Assembly (NCBI GenBank): GCA_023151185.1
Contig: JAKLJL010000003.1
Span: 296,930-360,929, forward strand
Length of the DNA: 64,000 bases
Direction of reading: 5' to 3'
DNA from: Bacteroidota bacterium
GTDB lineage: Bacteria; Bacteroidota; JABWAT01
Positions 25,773-35,296 of the stretch are shown here, one piece after another. Within the stretch, counting starts at the first letter, position 1, and each line of letters opens with the position of its first letter. Under the pieces are notes generated by a model that saw nothing but the letters and a program-made list of their open reading frames with translations, was not told where the DNA came from and ran no database searches. A program made the translations under genes and the position numbers.

Positions 25773-26138
25773 TCATTCCAGGCTGTGGACAATGAGTTCA
25801 GCGGTTGCAATGTTCGAGGCCAGTGGAATGTTGTGAACGTTACAGACCCGCATCAGCATCTGAATATCCGGATCGTGCGGATGTTTATCCAGCGGATCCA
25901 CAATGAAAATGACCGCATTAATCTTTTTCTGGACGATCAGTGCAGCTATTTCAGCATCACCCCCATAAGGCCCTGAGGCCATTTTGGTCACTTCAAGGCC
26001 ACACTTTTCATTCATCAGGGTGCCGGTTGATTTGGTAGCAACCAGATTATACCGTTTCAGAAATGCCGTATTCTGCATAGCAAAGGCAACAATGTCAGCC
26101 TTTTTCCCGTCGTGTGCAATCAGGGCAATTGTTTTCAT
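25773..26138 (-). CDS. mgsA: Methylglyoxal synthase
   Basis: The 121-residue cytosolic enzyme converts dihydroxyacetone phosphate to methylglyoxal and phosphate, a bypass of lower glycolysis under phosphate limitation. Family motifs are clear: 'AHDGKKADIV', 'ATKSTGTLM' (phosphate binding), 'SGPYGGDAEIAALI' with the catalytic Asp, and 'DPLDKHPHDPDI'. It is slightly shorter than the E. coli enzyme at both ends but complete in the core. It is the last gene of the long minus-strand run, 54 nt after the lipoprotein gene. Confidence 0.93.
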   Translation of the reverse strand: MKTIALIAHDGKKADIVAFAMQNTAFLKRYNLVATKSTGTLMNEKCGLEVTKMASGPYGGDAEIAALIVQKKINAVIFIVDPLDKHPHDPDIQMLMRVCNVHNIPLASNIATAELIVHSLE

Positions 26139-26192
26139 AAACTTAAAAATCGGAGTTTATCCGGCTGAAGGCAATTTGAAACGGAGAAAAAT

Positions 26193-26693
26193 TTACTTAA
26201 TAAACTCTGCCGGTACCGTTTGCTTGATTTTCATGGCCTGATCTTCCGTCAGAAGAGTTTTCATCTTCAGAACGGGTTTTTTGTAACCGGTCTCCAGTTT
26301 CATCTTTTCCAGAACGGTTCCATTTACATAAAAAAGTATTGATTTCCCCTTTTTGGACTTCGCCAGAGAATTCAGTTTTTTCAGTCCGTCCTTAGTCAGG
26401 AACCAGGAAATCTGAAAATCTCCCTGCTTGTTCTTCACAAACTCCACTTTTTCCAGATCTGCCTGATCCAGTTGAATAACCGGATCCAGAACCAGAACAT
26501 CATTTTTTCCGTGAAGATCCTGAATCAGACTATCCGAAACTCCGTCAGCGGATTTGGCTTCGAGATGAATTCGGAAAACAAACGGATCCGGTTTGGGTAC
26601 CGAAGCAGGTTCCTGGGGTTTCTGAACCGGTTCAGAAGTCTGACAGCCAGCCACAAAACCGGTTAAAAGAACTAAAAGAAGGCCTTTTTTCAT
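26193..26693 (-). CDS. Lipoprotein resembling the SecD periplasmic head
   Basis: The 166-residue product has a lipoprotein signal (lipobox VAGC, Cys17) and a Pro-rich linker. The domain that follows recalls the SecDF P1 head: 'ISWFLTKDGLKKLNSLAKSKKGKSILFYVNGTVL' has the head's pattern (shown for orientation only), followed by 'LLTEDQAMKIKQTV'. There are no membrane helices of SecD. Stand-alone heads of this sort are known as hypothetical proteins, and the role is unclear. Its start lies 1 nt from the thioesterase stop, so the two are co-transcribed. Confidence 0.6.
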   Translation of the reverse strand: MKKGLLLVLLTGFVAGCQTSEPVQKPQEPASVPKPDPFVFRIHLEAKSADGVSDSLIQDLHGKNDVLVLDPVIQLDQADLEKVEFVKNKQGDFQISWFLTKDGLKKLNSLAKSKKGKSILFYVNGTVLEKMKLETGYKKPVLKMKTLLTEDQAMKIKQTVPAEFIK

Positions 26694-26694
26694 C

Positions 26695-27114
26695 TTATCC
26701 TTTCAGAAGTGCCAGATACCGGTCGGGTATATTGGCTGCTTTTCCGTTCTTATCCACAAATACCAGAACCGTATCTCCGGTATGAATCAATTCGGCTTTT
26801 TGATTATAAAGTTCATAGGCAATCGTCATGGCAACCCGTTTCCGTCCTGAAATCCAGGTGTGAACTGAAATCCGGTCTCCAATGTAAGCAGGACGTTTGA
26901 ATTCCAGATGTGCCGAAGCGACGACAGGAACGGCTTCCATCGAAAGGAAATCCTCAAAACTGATTCCTTTTTCCTTAAGAAAGTGGACCCGTGCAGATTC
27001 CATCCAGTTCAGGTAAACTGAGTTGTTGACATGGTGAAAAAAATCCAGTTCGTACGACTGGACTTCAGTTTCATAAATGACCGTATCTGAAAGTTTAGGG
27101 GTTACTTCATCCAT
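26695..27114 (-). CDS. Acyl-CoA thioesterase, 4HBT (YbgC/FadM) family
   Basis: The ATG at 27114 is preferred to the TTG at 27126. The 139-residue hot-dog-fold protein has the family motif 'DFFHHVNNSVYLNWMESARV', with the Asp-to-His stretch that forms the active site, then 'HLEFKRPAYIGDRI' and 'IHTGDTVLVFVD'. Members hydrolyse short- or medium-chain acyl-CoA thioesters; the substrate here is unknown. It overlaps the end of the VanZ-like gene by 13 nt (shared ATGGATGAAGTAA), pointing to coupled translation. Confidence 0.85.
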   Translation of the reverse strand: MDEVTPKLSDTVIYETEVQSYELDFFHHVNNSVYLNWMESARVHFLKEKGISFEDFLSMEAVPVVASAHLEFKRPAYIGDRISVHTWISGRKRVAMTIAYELYNQKAELIHTGDTVLVFVDKNGKAANIPDRYLALLKG

Positions 27115-27488
27115 TTTGGAAGCCAATTCCTTTTAAGAAAGGTGAGAGAAATCCAGGCACCGGCAGCAGCACCTGCCACATCAAAAACCCAGTCGAGCGG
27201 ATCAGGGAACCGTCCCGGAATCAGGTTTTGATACAGTTCGTCGGTCAAAGCCATTAAGGCGGAAGCTGCAAGGGTAATCCGGAAAAAAAACCGGAACTCA
27301 GGGAAAGAGCCTTTCACCGCCCGCATCAGCAAAAATCCAAAACCGGAATATTCAAGGCAATGCAGAAGTTTATCTGGTGAAAGCTGAATGGCGTAAGGCA
27401 TTTTTTCGCCGGGTATCGACGACAATCCCAGAATCAGAAGGAGGTATGCAGTAACCGGAATCCAGAAAAAACCTGTCCGGTCAGACAT
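27102..27488 (-). CDS. VanZ-family membrane protein
   Basis: The 128-residue protein has about four membrane helices and the VanZ pattern. 'SIPGEKMP' follows helix 1, 'DKLLHCLEYSGFGFLL' marks helix 2, and 'ALTDELYQNLIPGRFPDPLDWVFDVAG' contains the conserved 'DE.YQ..IPGR..D..D...N/D..G' stretch. The function of the family is mostly unknown; one member gives weak teicoplanin resistance. It overlaps the nnr gene by 8 nt and the thioesterase gene by 13 nt. Confidence 0.85.
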   Translation of the reverse strand: MSDRTGFFWIPVTAYLLLILGLSSIPGEKMPYAIQLSPDKLLHCLEYSGFGFLLMRAVKGSFPEFRFFFRITLAASALMALTDELYQNLIPGRFPDPLDWVFDVAGAAAGAWISLTFLKRNWLPKWMK

Positions 27489-29031
27489 TCAGAATCTCCC
27501 GGATTGCAGCAGGAATTGAAGGAATAAGTCCGGAAGCCGTCAATCCATATTCGGTTGTTTCTTTTACAGCCAGATCTGCTGCCAACCCATGCAGAAAAAC
27601 GCCATCTGCGGCAGCATCTTCAAGATAAGAACCCTGGGCGATAAGACCGGCAATTATTCCGGTTAGGACGTCGCCGGTTCCTGCTGTAGCCAGCCCGGTA
27701 TTTCCGGTTGGGTTAACAATTACCAGTCCGCCCGGAGAGGCAATCAGTGTATGGGGGCCTTTCAGGACGACGACCTGCTCAATTTTCATTGAAAAATTCC
27801 GGACGGCATCGACCGGATTTTCAGCAACTTCATCCGGAGTTAAACCGGTCAACCTGCAAAATTCTCCTAAATGAGGGGTCAGAATGACCGGTGCTTTAAT
27901 TTTCTTCCAGATCTCCTCCTGTCCGGCAATGGCGAAAAGTCCGTCGGCATCAAGAACGACCGGGAGTTCCGTTTCAATCAGAAGATTCTGAACAAACTGA
28001 ACGGTTTCGTCTGCTCTGCCAAGGCCGGGGCCAATTACCAGGCAATCAGTTTTTTCCAGCCGGTCAGCAAGAGCTGCCGTTTCCATACAACCGGGAGACC
28101 AGTCAACCGGGAAAACCAGGGCATCGGTCAGGCCGGAGGCAACGGCCGGGTAGGCGGTTCTGGACGTGACAAGGGTTACCATGCCTGCACCGGTCGAATA
28201 GGCAGACTTTGCTGCCAGAACCGGGGCACCATGCATGCCCTGAGATCCGCCGATCACCAAAACATGACCAGCTTCATATTTATGAATGGTTCTGTTTCTG
28301 ACCGGGAAAAAGCCGGATACATCTTCTTTCGAATTCAAACTGACCCGGGATTGATTGAGAAGCCGTGCCGGAATTCCGATATCCACAACCTCGATGGTGC
28401 CGGTACAAACCGGACCGTCGTTAACATAGAAACCCTGTTTAACTGCACCGAGGGCAAAAGTTCTTTCTGCCCGGACAACGGCATTTGCTGCCATTCCATT
28501 GTCAGGATTCAGTCCGGTTGGTAAATCCACAGAATAAGTTGTGAACGGATTGGCGTTCATCCATTCGACTGCACTGAAAATCAGCGGGGAAAGTTCTCTT
28601 CCCGCACTTCCGGTTCCCAGAATTGCATCAATGGTGACATCGGCAGGGGGCAGTTCCCAGATTTTTGAACTGTCACCGATCTGAATGACCGAAACTTCCA
28701 GGTCGCTGTCGAGTTCAGTAAGGCGGGTCAGAACGGTATACTGATGAAGGCAGTCCGGAGAGAGGTCTGTTAAGGGAAACAGGAGAACCACCGTAACTTT
28801 CCATCCGGAAGAAGCCAGATTACGGGCAATGACCATTCCGTCACCGCCATTATTTCCCTTCCCGCAGAAAACAGCCGCAACAGGATGCTTTATATCCTGA
28901 TGGCGGGAGGTGATTCTTGATGCGATGCCTCTTCCGGCGTTTTCCATCAGAACCAGTGAAGGGATTCCGACCTCTTCGATGGCATGGCGGTCAATTTCCC
29001 GCATCAGGGAAGACGTCAGAACTGGCAGCAT
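27481..29031 (-). CDS. nnr: Bifunctional NAD(P)HX epimerase / ADP-dependent dehydratase
   Basis: The 516-residue protein repairs hydrated NADH and NADPH. The N-terminal YjeF-N epimerase domain (about 1-215) has 'GKGNNGGDGMVIARNL' and 'DLPTGLNPDNG'. The C-terminal ribokinase-like dehydratase domain (about 225-510) has 'GSQGMHGAPVLAAKSA', 'VVLKGPHTLI' and 'GNTGLATAGTGDVLTGIIAG' with the catalytic Asp. Both halves are complete. It starts 12 nt after nuoN, so repair of the cofactor is made together with the NADH dehydrogenase that uses it. Confidence 0.93.
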   Translation of the reverse strand: MLPVLTSSLMREIDRHAIEEVGIPSLVLMENAGRGIASRITSRHQDIKHPVAAVFCGKGNNGGDGMVIARNLASSGWKVTVVLLFPLTDLSPDCLHQYTVLTRLTELDSDLEVSVIQIGDSSKIWELPPADVTIDAILGTGSAGRELSPLIFSAVEWMNANPFTTYSVDLPTGLNPDNGMAANAVVRAERTFALGAVKQGFYVNDGPVCTGTIEVVDIGIPARLLNQSRVSLNSKEDVSGFFPVRNRTIHKYEAGHVLVIGGSQGMHGAPVLAAKSAYSTGAGMVTLVTSRTAYPAVASGLTDALVFPVDWSPGCMETAALADRLEKTDCLVIGPGLGRADETVQFVQNLLIETELPVVLDADGLFAIAGQEEIWKKIKAPVILTPHLGEFCRLTGLTPDEVAENPVDAVRNFSMKIEQVVVLKGPHTLIASPGGLVIVNPTGNTGLATAGTGDVLTGIIAGLIAQGSYLEDAAADGVFLHGLAADLAVKETTEYGLTASGLIPSIPAAIREILNV

Positions 29032-29043
29032 CGGTAGTTCCTG

Positions 29044-30474
29044 TTAAAGTAAAGAAGTCCAGCCGGTCAGAACCGCCGGGTAAATTCCGGTGATCAGAAT
29101 AAAGGCAGCAGCAAGCACCAGTGCAGCGGTTGCCGCACCTCCGGCAGGAACCGGAATAACTTCTGTTGCATCGGTTCTGGTATACAATGCCAGAATGATT
29201 CTGAGGTAATATCCGACAGAAACCATTGAAGTCAGGACACCTAAAATAACCAGACCGGCCTGTCCGTCCTGCCAGGCATTCAGGAATACCAGGTATTTTC
29301 CGATGAAACCGCCCATAGGTGGTAGTCCCATCAGAGAAATCAGGGCAATGGTCAGAACGGTACCTTCCAGGCGGTGGCTGAATCCCAACCCTTTCAGGTT
29401 TTCGAGTGTTACAGGTTCACCATTTTTTTCGAGAAGACCGACAGCAGCAAAGGCAGCAAAGGTGGTTATTCCATAGACAAAAACGTAAAACGCCAAAGCC
29501 TGATAACCTTCAGCGGATTGGGAGATAACTGCCAGTAGCATATATCCGGCATGAGCCACAGAAGAGTAGCCCAGGATCCGTTTAACATTGTTCTGAGCCA
29601 GTGCGGTCACATTCCCTATGATCATTGAAAGTCCGGCTGCAAGTGCAACAGCAAGTCCCCATTTGTCTGACGGAACCGGGAACAGCCGGAATGAGACGAA
29701 GGCCAGTGTTATAAACGAAGCCATTTTTCCACCGGTCGCCAGAAAGGCGGCAGACACAGTTGGTGCACCCTGATATACATCCGGAGCCCAGAAATGGAAA
29801 GGAACAGCAGAGACTTTAAAGAAAAATCCCGTCAGGATTAATCCAATACCCACCCAGAACAGGGTTCCCGCCTGGCCAGAGGCAATCCAGACTGCAAGAT
29901 CATTCAGACTGGTAGTTCCTGAGGCACCATAAATCAGGGCAATTCCATACAGCAGGAAGCCGGCGGCAAACGATCCGATCAGGAAGTATTTCATTGCTGA
30001 TTCGTTTGACCGGATGTCTTTTCTCTTGATTCCTGCCATGGCATAGAACGGAATCGACATGGTTTCAATTCCGATAAAGAGCATGATCAGATTCCCTGAA
30101 GAGACCATCATGAGCATTCCGGCAACAGCGAAAGCCTGAAGGGCATAGAACTCGCCGAAGTAAATTCCATCCTTTTCCAGAAGCCGTCCTGAGAGCAGGG
30201 AGTGAATAAAGGAAAGCCCCAGAATCATAGTTCCACCGGTCAGGAAATAGGGGCCGGTTGCAACCATTCCTGAAAATGCGGTGGAATCAGTGAAGGAAAG
30301 ACAGTTCAGCAGAACTCCGGAAGCCAGATACCCGGCAGCCGAAACCCAGGGAAGTGCAGCAGACTGGTGTTTCTGTGCAGCCATAACCATCAGAACAATA
30401 CCGGTCAGAAGGACCAGAAGGACCGGTGAAACAGCCAGAGTATCCTGAAGAAGAAGCGTATAGTCAACGGGCAT
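29044..30474 (-). CDS. nuoN: NADH-quinone oxidoreductase subunit N
   Basis: The 476-residue antiporter-like membrane subunit of complex I has about 14 helices. Typical stretches are 'FIGIETMSIPFYAMAG', 'KVSAVPFHFWAPDVYQGAP' (with the conserved Lys for the proton path) and 'LGYSSVAHAGYMLLA'. It pumps protons as part of the membrane arm. It is last of the nuo genes, 13 nt after nuoM. Confidence 0.95.
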   Translation of the reverse strand: MPVDYTLLLQDTLAVSPVLLVLLTGIVLMVMAAQKHQSAALPWVSAAGYLASGVLLNCLSFTDSTAFSGMVATGPYFLTGGTMILGLSFIHSLLSGRLLEKDGIYFGEFYALQAFAVAGMLMMVSSGNLIMLFIGIETMSIPFYAMAGIKRKDIRSNESAMKYFLIGSFAAGFLLYGIALIYGASGTTSLNDLAVWIASGQAGTLFWVGIGLILTGFFFKVSAVPFHFWAPDVYQGAPTVSAAFLATGGKMASFITLAFVSFRLFPVPSDKWGLAVALAAGLSMIIGNVTALAQNNVKRILGYSSVAHAGYMLLAVISQSAEGYQALAFYVFVYGITTFAAFAAVGLLEKNGEPVTLENLKGLGFSHRLEGTVLTIALISLMGLPPMGGFIGKYLVFLNAWQDGQAGLVILGVLTSMVSVGYYLRIILALYTRTDATEVIPVPAGGAATAALVLAAAFILITGIYPAVLTGWTSLL

Positions 30475-30487
30475 AAAGTGATCCGCG

Positions 30488-31963
30488 TTATTGAAGAAGT
30501 GAGTGAACAGTTGCCAGACTGAGGTTCATAATCCCGGCAGGAGCAACTCCGACCCAGATAATCATGACCAGTAAAATCAGAAAGGCAAGAATTTCGGTGA
30601 AATTCAGATCGCTGAGAGTCGTCTGGCCGGAGTCGCCAAAAAAGACGGTTTTATATGGTTTTAACATGTAGGCTGCAGCAAGAATGACGCCGATGGCTGC
30701 CAGACCAGTGATCCAGACCGGAATGAGAGGAGAACTGAAAGAACCGAGCAGAATCGTAAATTCACCGATGAATCCGTTCAGACCCGGCAACCCGATTGAA
30801 GAAAGCATGGCGATCATAAAGGCTGTGGCGAGAACCGGAGTCTGGTTCGAAAGTCCGGAAAGGGAATCAAAGGCAGGATTCCGGCGGTCGAGAGCACTGA
30901 TGAGAAGGAAAACAGCCCCGGTACTGATGCCGTGGTTGAGCATCTGGATGGCAGAACCCTGAACGGACTGAACCGTTCCGGCAAAGATTCCGAGAAGAAT
31001 AAACCCCATGTGCGACATGGAAGAAAAGGCCACGATTTCCTTTAATCCCTTGCGGGTGTAAGCAATCCAGGCAGCATAGAGAATTCCGGTAACAGCCAGT
31101 ACGGACAAAAGCAGGGCATACTCTTTCATAGCAGAAGGCATGAAACTGAACCCAAAAAGCAGCATCCCGTAGGTTCCCATTTTTGCCATCACACCCGAAA
31201 GCAGAATCAGACCGGCCCAGGGAGCCTGTGTGTACGTTTTAGGCAACCAGGCATGAAGCGGAAACAGGGCTGCTTTAATTCCGAACGCTGCAACAACAAA
31301 GAAAAATACCCAGCCGGGAATCTGCTGGTTTTTCAGGAAAACGGTCAGAAGTGAAAATTCAGAAATGAACCGGATGGTGCCCGAAGAGGTGTAGGCAGCG
31401 GCGGCTGTTCCCAGGAACAGGACTGAAACCAGGAGCAACAGGGATCCGACCATTGTGAAAATGAAAAAAGTCAGGTTGGCTTTGACCCGTTCTTCACCGC
31501 CCCATAACCCGATTATAAAGTACATGGGTATCAGGGTTGCTTCCCAGAAAATGTAAAAACTGATCAGGTCCTTTGCAAGGAACACACCGTACAGGAAGGA
31601 TTGAAGCAGAAGAAGATGGATCAGCATACCTTTCGATGGAAAATTCTGGACACCTGTGACTCCCAGGAAAACAACCAGGCTCAGAACCGAGGTCAGCAGA
31701 AGCAATTGGGCAGAAAGACCATCCCATCCGAAAACAACCGGCAGATTAAGCTGCGGCAGCCAGGAGGCCGTCCAGACAAACTGAACAGCACCGCTGTCCG
31801 GATTAAATCCGGCCAGGCCGGCAAGAACAAGACAGAGGGAAACCAGAGAGGATAAAAGAGTAAGAATTTTCAGTAAACCGGCATTTTCACGGTTGACCAG
31901 CAGCAGCACCGATGCAAAAACCAGCGGAACCAGAATCAGGCCGGGAGACAATAAAAGATCCAT
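30488..31963 (-). CDS. nuoM: NADH-quinone oxidoreductase subunit M
   Basis: The 491-residue antiporter-like subunit shows 'FYIFWEATLIPMYFIIGLWGG' with the conserved Glu of helix 5, 'IKAALFPLHAWLPKTYTQAP' with the conserved Lys, and 'VAFSSMSHMGFILLGIF'. The length is normal. It is 10 nt from nuoL and part of the proton-pumping membrane arm. Confidence 0.95.
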   Translation of the reverse strand: MDLLLSPGLILVPLVFASVLLLVNRENAGLLKILTLLSSLVSLCLVLAGLAGFNPDSGAVQFVWTASWLPQLNLPVVFGWDGLSAQLLLLTSVLSLVVFLGVTGVQNFPSKGMLIHLLLLQSFLYGVFLAKDLISFYIFWEATLIPMYFIIGLWGGEERVKANLTFFIFTMVGSLLLLVSVLFLGTAAAAYTSSGTIRFISEFSLLTVFLKNQQIPGWVFFFVVAAFGIKAALFPLHAWLPKTYTQAPWAGLILLSGVMAKMGTYGMLLFGFSFMPSAMKEYALLLSVLAVTGILYAAWIAYTRKGLKEIVAFSSMSHMGFILLGIFAGTVQSVQGSAIQMLNHGISTGAVFLLISALDRRNPAFDSLSGLSNQTPVLATAFMIAMLSSIGLPGLNGFIGEFTILLGSFSSPLIPVWITGLAAIGVILAAAYMLKPYKTVFFGDSGQTTLSDLNFTEILAFLILLVMIIWVGVAPAGIMNLSLATVHSLLQ

Positions 31964-31973
31964 TGATGCTCCG

Positions 31974-33878
31974 TCAGATAAAAAGAATAAGGCTGATCAG
32001 ACCGATCACCCCGATAATGAATAAAGTCAGATAGACCGGTGTATAGCCGGTCTGGATGTACCGCAGGGTATCTGCAAAACCGGAAACTGCCGAAGAGGTC
32101 CATCCGAAGACCGGGTAAAAGAACCTGTTTTCGATTTTTGCCAGGACCGATTCCGATAACCGGGTGTAGGGTCCTACCACCAACCGGTCATACAGTTCAT
32201 CCACAAAATATTTGTTGTAAACCAGGTTATAGAGTCCTGAAAGCCCTGACTTAAGACGGGTAACCGTTTCAAGACCGGTTGTATAGAGTTTCCAGCCGGC
32301 AAAAAGGCCGGTCAGGGCAATGACTGAGCCAAGGCCAATGAGGATCCACTCGGTGGTATGGGTGGCGTGAACTTCTGCAGTTATAACAGCAGGTGACAGC
32401 CATTCTGTAATCCAGTTGGAGTGAGAAACAACACCGGGAAGTCCAAGAAACCCCACAGTAAGTGCCCCGGCAGCCAAAACCCACAGGGGCAGGGTCATCA
32501 GGGCAGGCGATTCATGCGGGTGTTTATGACCGGCATCGAACCGTTCCCTGCCATAAAAAGTCAGGCTGGTCAGCCGCATCATGTAAACCGCCGTCAGCAG
32601 GGCACTGAACAGGGCCAGTCCCCAAAGGAGGTAATTTCCGCTGGCAAAGGTTCTGAACAGGATTTCATCTTTCGAGAAAAATCCGGCAGTCAGCGGGAAT
32701 CCGGCAAGGGCCAGGGTTGCAATGAAAAAAGTCAGGTAAGTTTGCGGAAGGTATTTTCTGAGTCCGCCCATGTTCCGGATGTCCTGCTCTTCGTGCATGG
32801 CGTGAATGACAGATCCCGAGCCGAGGAACAGGCAGGCCTTGAAAAAGGCATGGGTGAAAACGTGGAAAATGGCGACAGGGAATGCGCCGACACCGGCTGC
32901 CAGAAACATATATCCCAACTGTGAAACCGTGGAATAGGCGAGCACTTTTTTGATATCGTTCTGGAAAAGGCCGATGGTTGCAGCCAGAAAAGCGGTAAGT
33001 CCGCCGATAACGGCAATGACCACCATCAGTTCGGGGCTGGCAGAGAACAGCGGACTTAGTCTGGCGACCATATAAACCCCGGCAGTGACCATGGTTGCAG
33101 CATGGATCAGGGCTGAAACCGGAGTTGGGCCGGCCATTGCATCCGGAAGCCAGGTGTACAGCGGAATCTGGGCTGATTTCCCGGTGGCGCCAATGAACAG
33201 GAAAAGTCCTGCAAGGAATAGGGTTGTCGGGTCCAGAGCACCGACAGACTGATTGATTGCATCAAAATTAAGGGATCCGGCAGAGGTAAAGAGCAGAAAC
33301 ATTCCGATCAGAAAAGCGAAATCTCCGATCCGGTTCATCACAAAAGCCTTAATGGCGGCGTCGTTGGCAAATGCATGCTGGTACCAGAATCCGATGAGCA
33401 GGTAAGAACAGAGTCCCACACCTTCCCATCCGAGGAAGAGAAGCATCAGATTATCAGCAAAAATGAGGTTCAGCATGGAAAAAATGAACAGATTCAGGTA
33501 AACGAAAAACCGCCAGAATCCCGGGTCATGCTTCATATACCCGATCGAATACACATGGATCAGGAAACCGATACCGGTTACCATAAGTCCCATCAGGACG
33601 GAAAGGGAATCTACCTGGTAGGAGATATTGACCTGAAGAGTTTCAATGGTGAGCCAGTTATACAGCGTTACAAATCCTTTATCCTGAGCTGCCATTCCAA
33701 TAAAGATCTGGAGCAGAATCAGGAAAGGCACCAGAATGGCGGCACTTGCCAGCCACCCGACAACGGGTTTTCTGGCTTCACTTCTCCAGCCGGCAAGGTT
33801 GAAAAGTCCCAACAGGCCGTTAACCAGAAATCCGGCTACCGGCAGCAGAATGACATAACTGAATAAATCGAGGGTCAT
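31974..33878 (-). CDS. nuoL: NADH-quinone oxidoreductase subunit L
   Basis: This 634-residue subunit has the usual length for the distal pump unit, including the long lateral helix region and a final anchor helix ('LTLFIIGVIGLISLILFI'). Conserved stretches include 'FLGWEGVGLCSYLLIGFW', 'SAQIPLYTWLPDAMAGPTPVSALIHAATMVTAGVY' (quoted as the family signature) and 'AYSTVSQLGYMFLA'. It is 5 nt from nuoK. Confidence 0.95.
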   Translation of the reverse strand: MTLDLFSYVILLPVAGFLVNGLLGLFNLAGWRSEARKPVVGWLASAAILVPFLILLQIFIGMAAQDKGFVTLYNWLTIETLQVNISYQVDSLSVLMGLMVTGIGFLIHVYSIGYMKHDPGFWRFFVYLNLFIFSMLNLIFADNLMLLFLGWEGVGLCSYLLIGFWYQHAFANDAAIKAFVMNRIGDFAFLIGMFLLFTSAGSLNFDAINQSVGALDPTTLFLAGLFLFIGATGKSAQIPLYTWLPDAMAGPTPVSALIHAATMVTAGVYMVARLSPLFSASPELMVVIAVIGGLTAFLAATIGLFQNDIKKVLAYSTVSQLGYMFLAAGVGAFPVAIFHVFTHAFFKACLFLGSGSVIHAMHEEQDIRNMGGLRKYLPQTYLTFFIATLALAGFPLTAGFFSKDEILFRTFASGNYLLWGLALFSALLTAVYMMRLTSLTFYGRERFDAGHKHPHESPALMTLPLWVLAAGALTVGFLGLPGVVSHSNWITEWLSPAVITAEVHATHTTEWILIGLGSVIALTGLFAGWKLYTTGLETVTRLKSGLSGLYNLVYNKYFVDELYDRLVVGPYTRLSESVLAKIENRFFYPVFGWTSSAVSGFADTLRYIQTGYTPVYLTLFIIGVIGLISLILFI

Positions 33879-33883
33879 GAGGT

Positions 33884-34189
33884 TTACCAGCGTAAAAGAT
33901 TGATTTCTGTGACGTCGGCAGTCTGCCGGTTTCTGAAGATTGAAATTACAATAGCCAGCCCAACGGCTACCTCGGCGGCAGCAATTGCCATCACAAAGAT
34001 GACCAGCATCTGGCCGGTTATGTCGTTATGAAGGCGGGAAAAGGCGACCAGTGACAGATTCACTGAATTCAGCATGAGTTCTATGCTCATAAAAATGGTG
34101 ATGGCATTTTTCCGGGTAAGAACTCCCAGAACGCCCAAACCAAATAAAACGGCACTTAAGGCAATAACAGCATCAATATTATGATTCAT
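33884..34189 (-). CDS. nuoK: NADH-quinone oxidoreductase subunit K
   Basis: The 101-residue, three-helix subunit has the conserved '[13 protein letters not shown]' with its buried Glu and '[14 protein letters not shown]' with the second Glu, both part of the proton route. The start shares a base with the stop of nuoJ. Confidence 0.95.
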   Translation of the reverse strand: MNHNIDAVIALSAVLFGLGVLGVLTRKNAITIFMSIELMLNSVNLSLVAFSRLHNDITGQMLVIFVMAIAAAEVAVGLAIVISIFRNRQTADVTEINLLRW

Positions 34190-34689
34190 CAGTCCACCTT
34201 TTTCTTTGCAACGACAACGGCGCCGACAACTGCAGCCAGAAGGACAACCGAAATCATTTCAAACGGATATAAATACTCACTGAACAGATATTTCCCGATG
34301 GCTTCGACGGTGCCAAGTTCCGGAAATGAGACGCCGGCCGAAGAATTGGTTCCTGCAGGAAGGATGTACAGAATTTCGAGCAGGAAAAGGGCCGTCAGAA
34401 GAACCGCAAACCCCTTTTTCAGGTCAAACTTTTCGAACAGAGTCTGGTCATCCTGGAGGTTCAGCAGCATGATGACAAAGAGAAAAAGAACCATGATGGC
34501 CCCGGCATAAACAATCACCTGGATAATGGCCAGAAACTGGGCTTCGAGCATCAGGTAAATAAAGGCAATACAGAAAAAGTTGAGAACCAGGGAAAGTGCA
34601 CTGGTAACCGGACTTTTCCCCGTGATTACCAGAATCCCGGAAATGATGGCCACAAGTGCCGTGATATAAAACAGGATATCAACAATCAT
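34189..34689 (-). CDS. nuoJ: NADH-quinone oxidoreductase subunit J
   Basis: I use the ATG at 34689 (166 residues, [12 protein letters not shown]...). The track start at 34722 is a TTG inside the upstream marC gene. Five membrane helices are visible, with the family motif '[22 protein letters not shown]' around helix 3 (the pi-bulge helix). The C-terminal helix ends in a Lys run. It starts about 10 nt after the marC-family stop. Confidence 0.93.
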   Translation of the reverse strand: MIVDILFYITALVAIISGILVITGKSPVTSALSLVLNFFCIAFIYLMLEAQFLAIIQVIVYAGAIMVLFLFVIMLLNLQDDQTLFEKFDLKKGFAVLLTALFLLEILYILPAGTNSSAGVSFPELGTVEAIGKYLFSEYLYPFEMISVVLLAAVVGAVVVAKKKVD

Positions 34690-34699
34690 CGGACTGCTT

Positions 34700-35296
34700 T
34701 CAGGAAAAATGTTGCTTGACAATATTCATAATACCGGTGGTAATCATGTGAATGGCAATGGCTGCCAGAAACAGATTCATCACCTTGGCAAAAGCTGCTG
34801 ATCCGGATTTCCCCATGAACCTGGTCAGGTAATCCGAATAATAAAAGACCATAAAAACGATGACCATATTCAGAAAAAGGCTCAGTGAGGTCATGGCCAG
34901 CCCATGTGAGTCACTCAGCACCAGCAAGGAGGTAATCGCTGTCGGACCTGCAATCAGCGGTACCCCGATGGGAACGACCCCGACCTGCATATCCGAAACC
35001 CCTTCTTCCTTTGAAGAAAAAAGAAGGTCGTAAATGGCCAGAACCAGCAGAATAATTCCGCCGCCGATCCTGAGGTCATCTACCGTAATCCCCAGAACGT
35101 TAAAAACCAGTTTCCCGGCCAGTAAAACAATCACACAGATGGCCAGGGCTGTCAGGGTGGACTGTGTTCCCAGTTTCCGCTTTTCCTTCAGGGTCATTCC
35201 ATTGGTCAGCGAAATAAAAATGGGAATGATCCCCAATGCATCAAATGCAACAAACAGAGGGATAAAGGTCTGGTATAGAACGTCCAGCGAAAACAT
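34700..35296 (-). CDS. MarC-family membrane protein lying in the nuoI position
   Basis: The 198-residue protein has six membrane helices. MarC/YchE-family motifs are 'FVAFDALGIIPIFISLT', 'LRIGGGIILLVLAI', 'PIGVPLIAGPTAITSLLVL' and 'KVMNLFLAAIAIHMI'. The function of the family is not known; the old link to multiple antibiotic resistance was withdrawn. It lies between nuoH (28 nt) and nuoJ (about 10 nt), where nuoI normally sits. It has no cysteine-rich ferredoxin motifs and cannot replace NuoI chemically. Confidence 0.88.
   Translation of the reverse strand: MFSLDVLYQTFIPLFVAFDALGIIPIFISLTNGMTLKEKRKLGTQSTLTALAICVIVLLAGKLVFNVLGITVDDLRIGGGIILLVLAIYDLLFSSKEEGVSDMQVGVVPIGVPLIAGPTAITSLLVLSDSHGLAMTSLSLFLNMVIVFMVFYYSDYLTRFMGKSGSAAFAKVMNLFLAAIAIHMITTGIMNIVKQHFS

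Noticed and set aside
25040-25795. Short ORFs on both strands over the tRNA array (for example 'MTGFLRKRGDS...')
   Set aside because: They translate tRNA genes and their spacers; the repeated peptides only reflect the DNA repeat.
27871-28524. 217-residue plus-strand ORF
   Set aside because: It is antisense to nnr, whose two domains are clearly coding.
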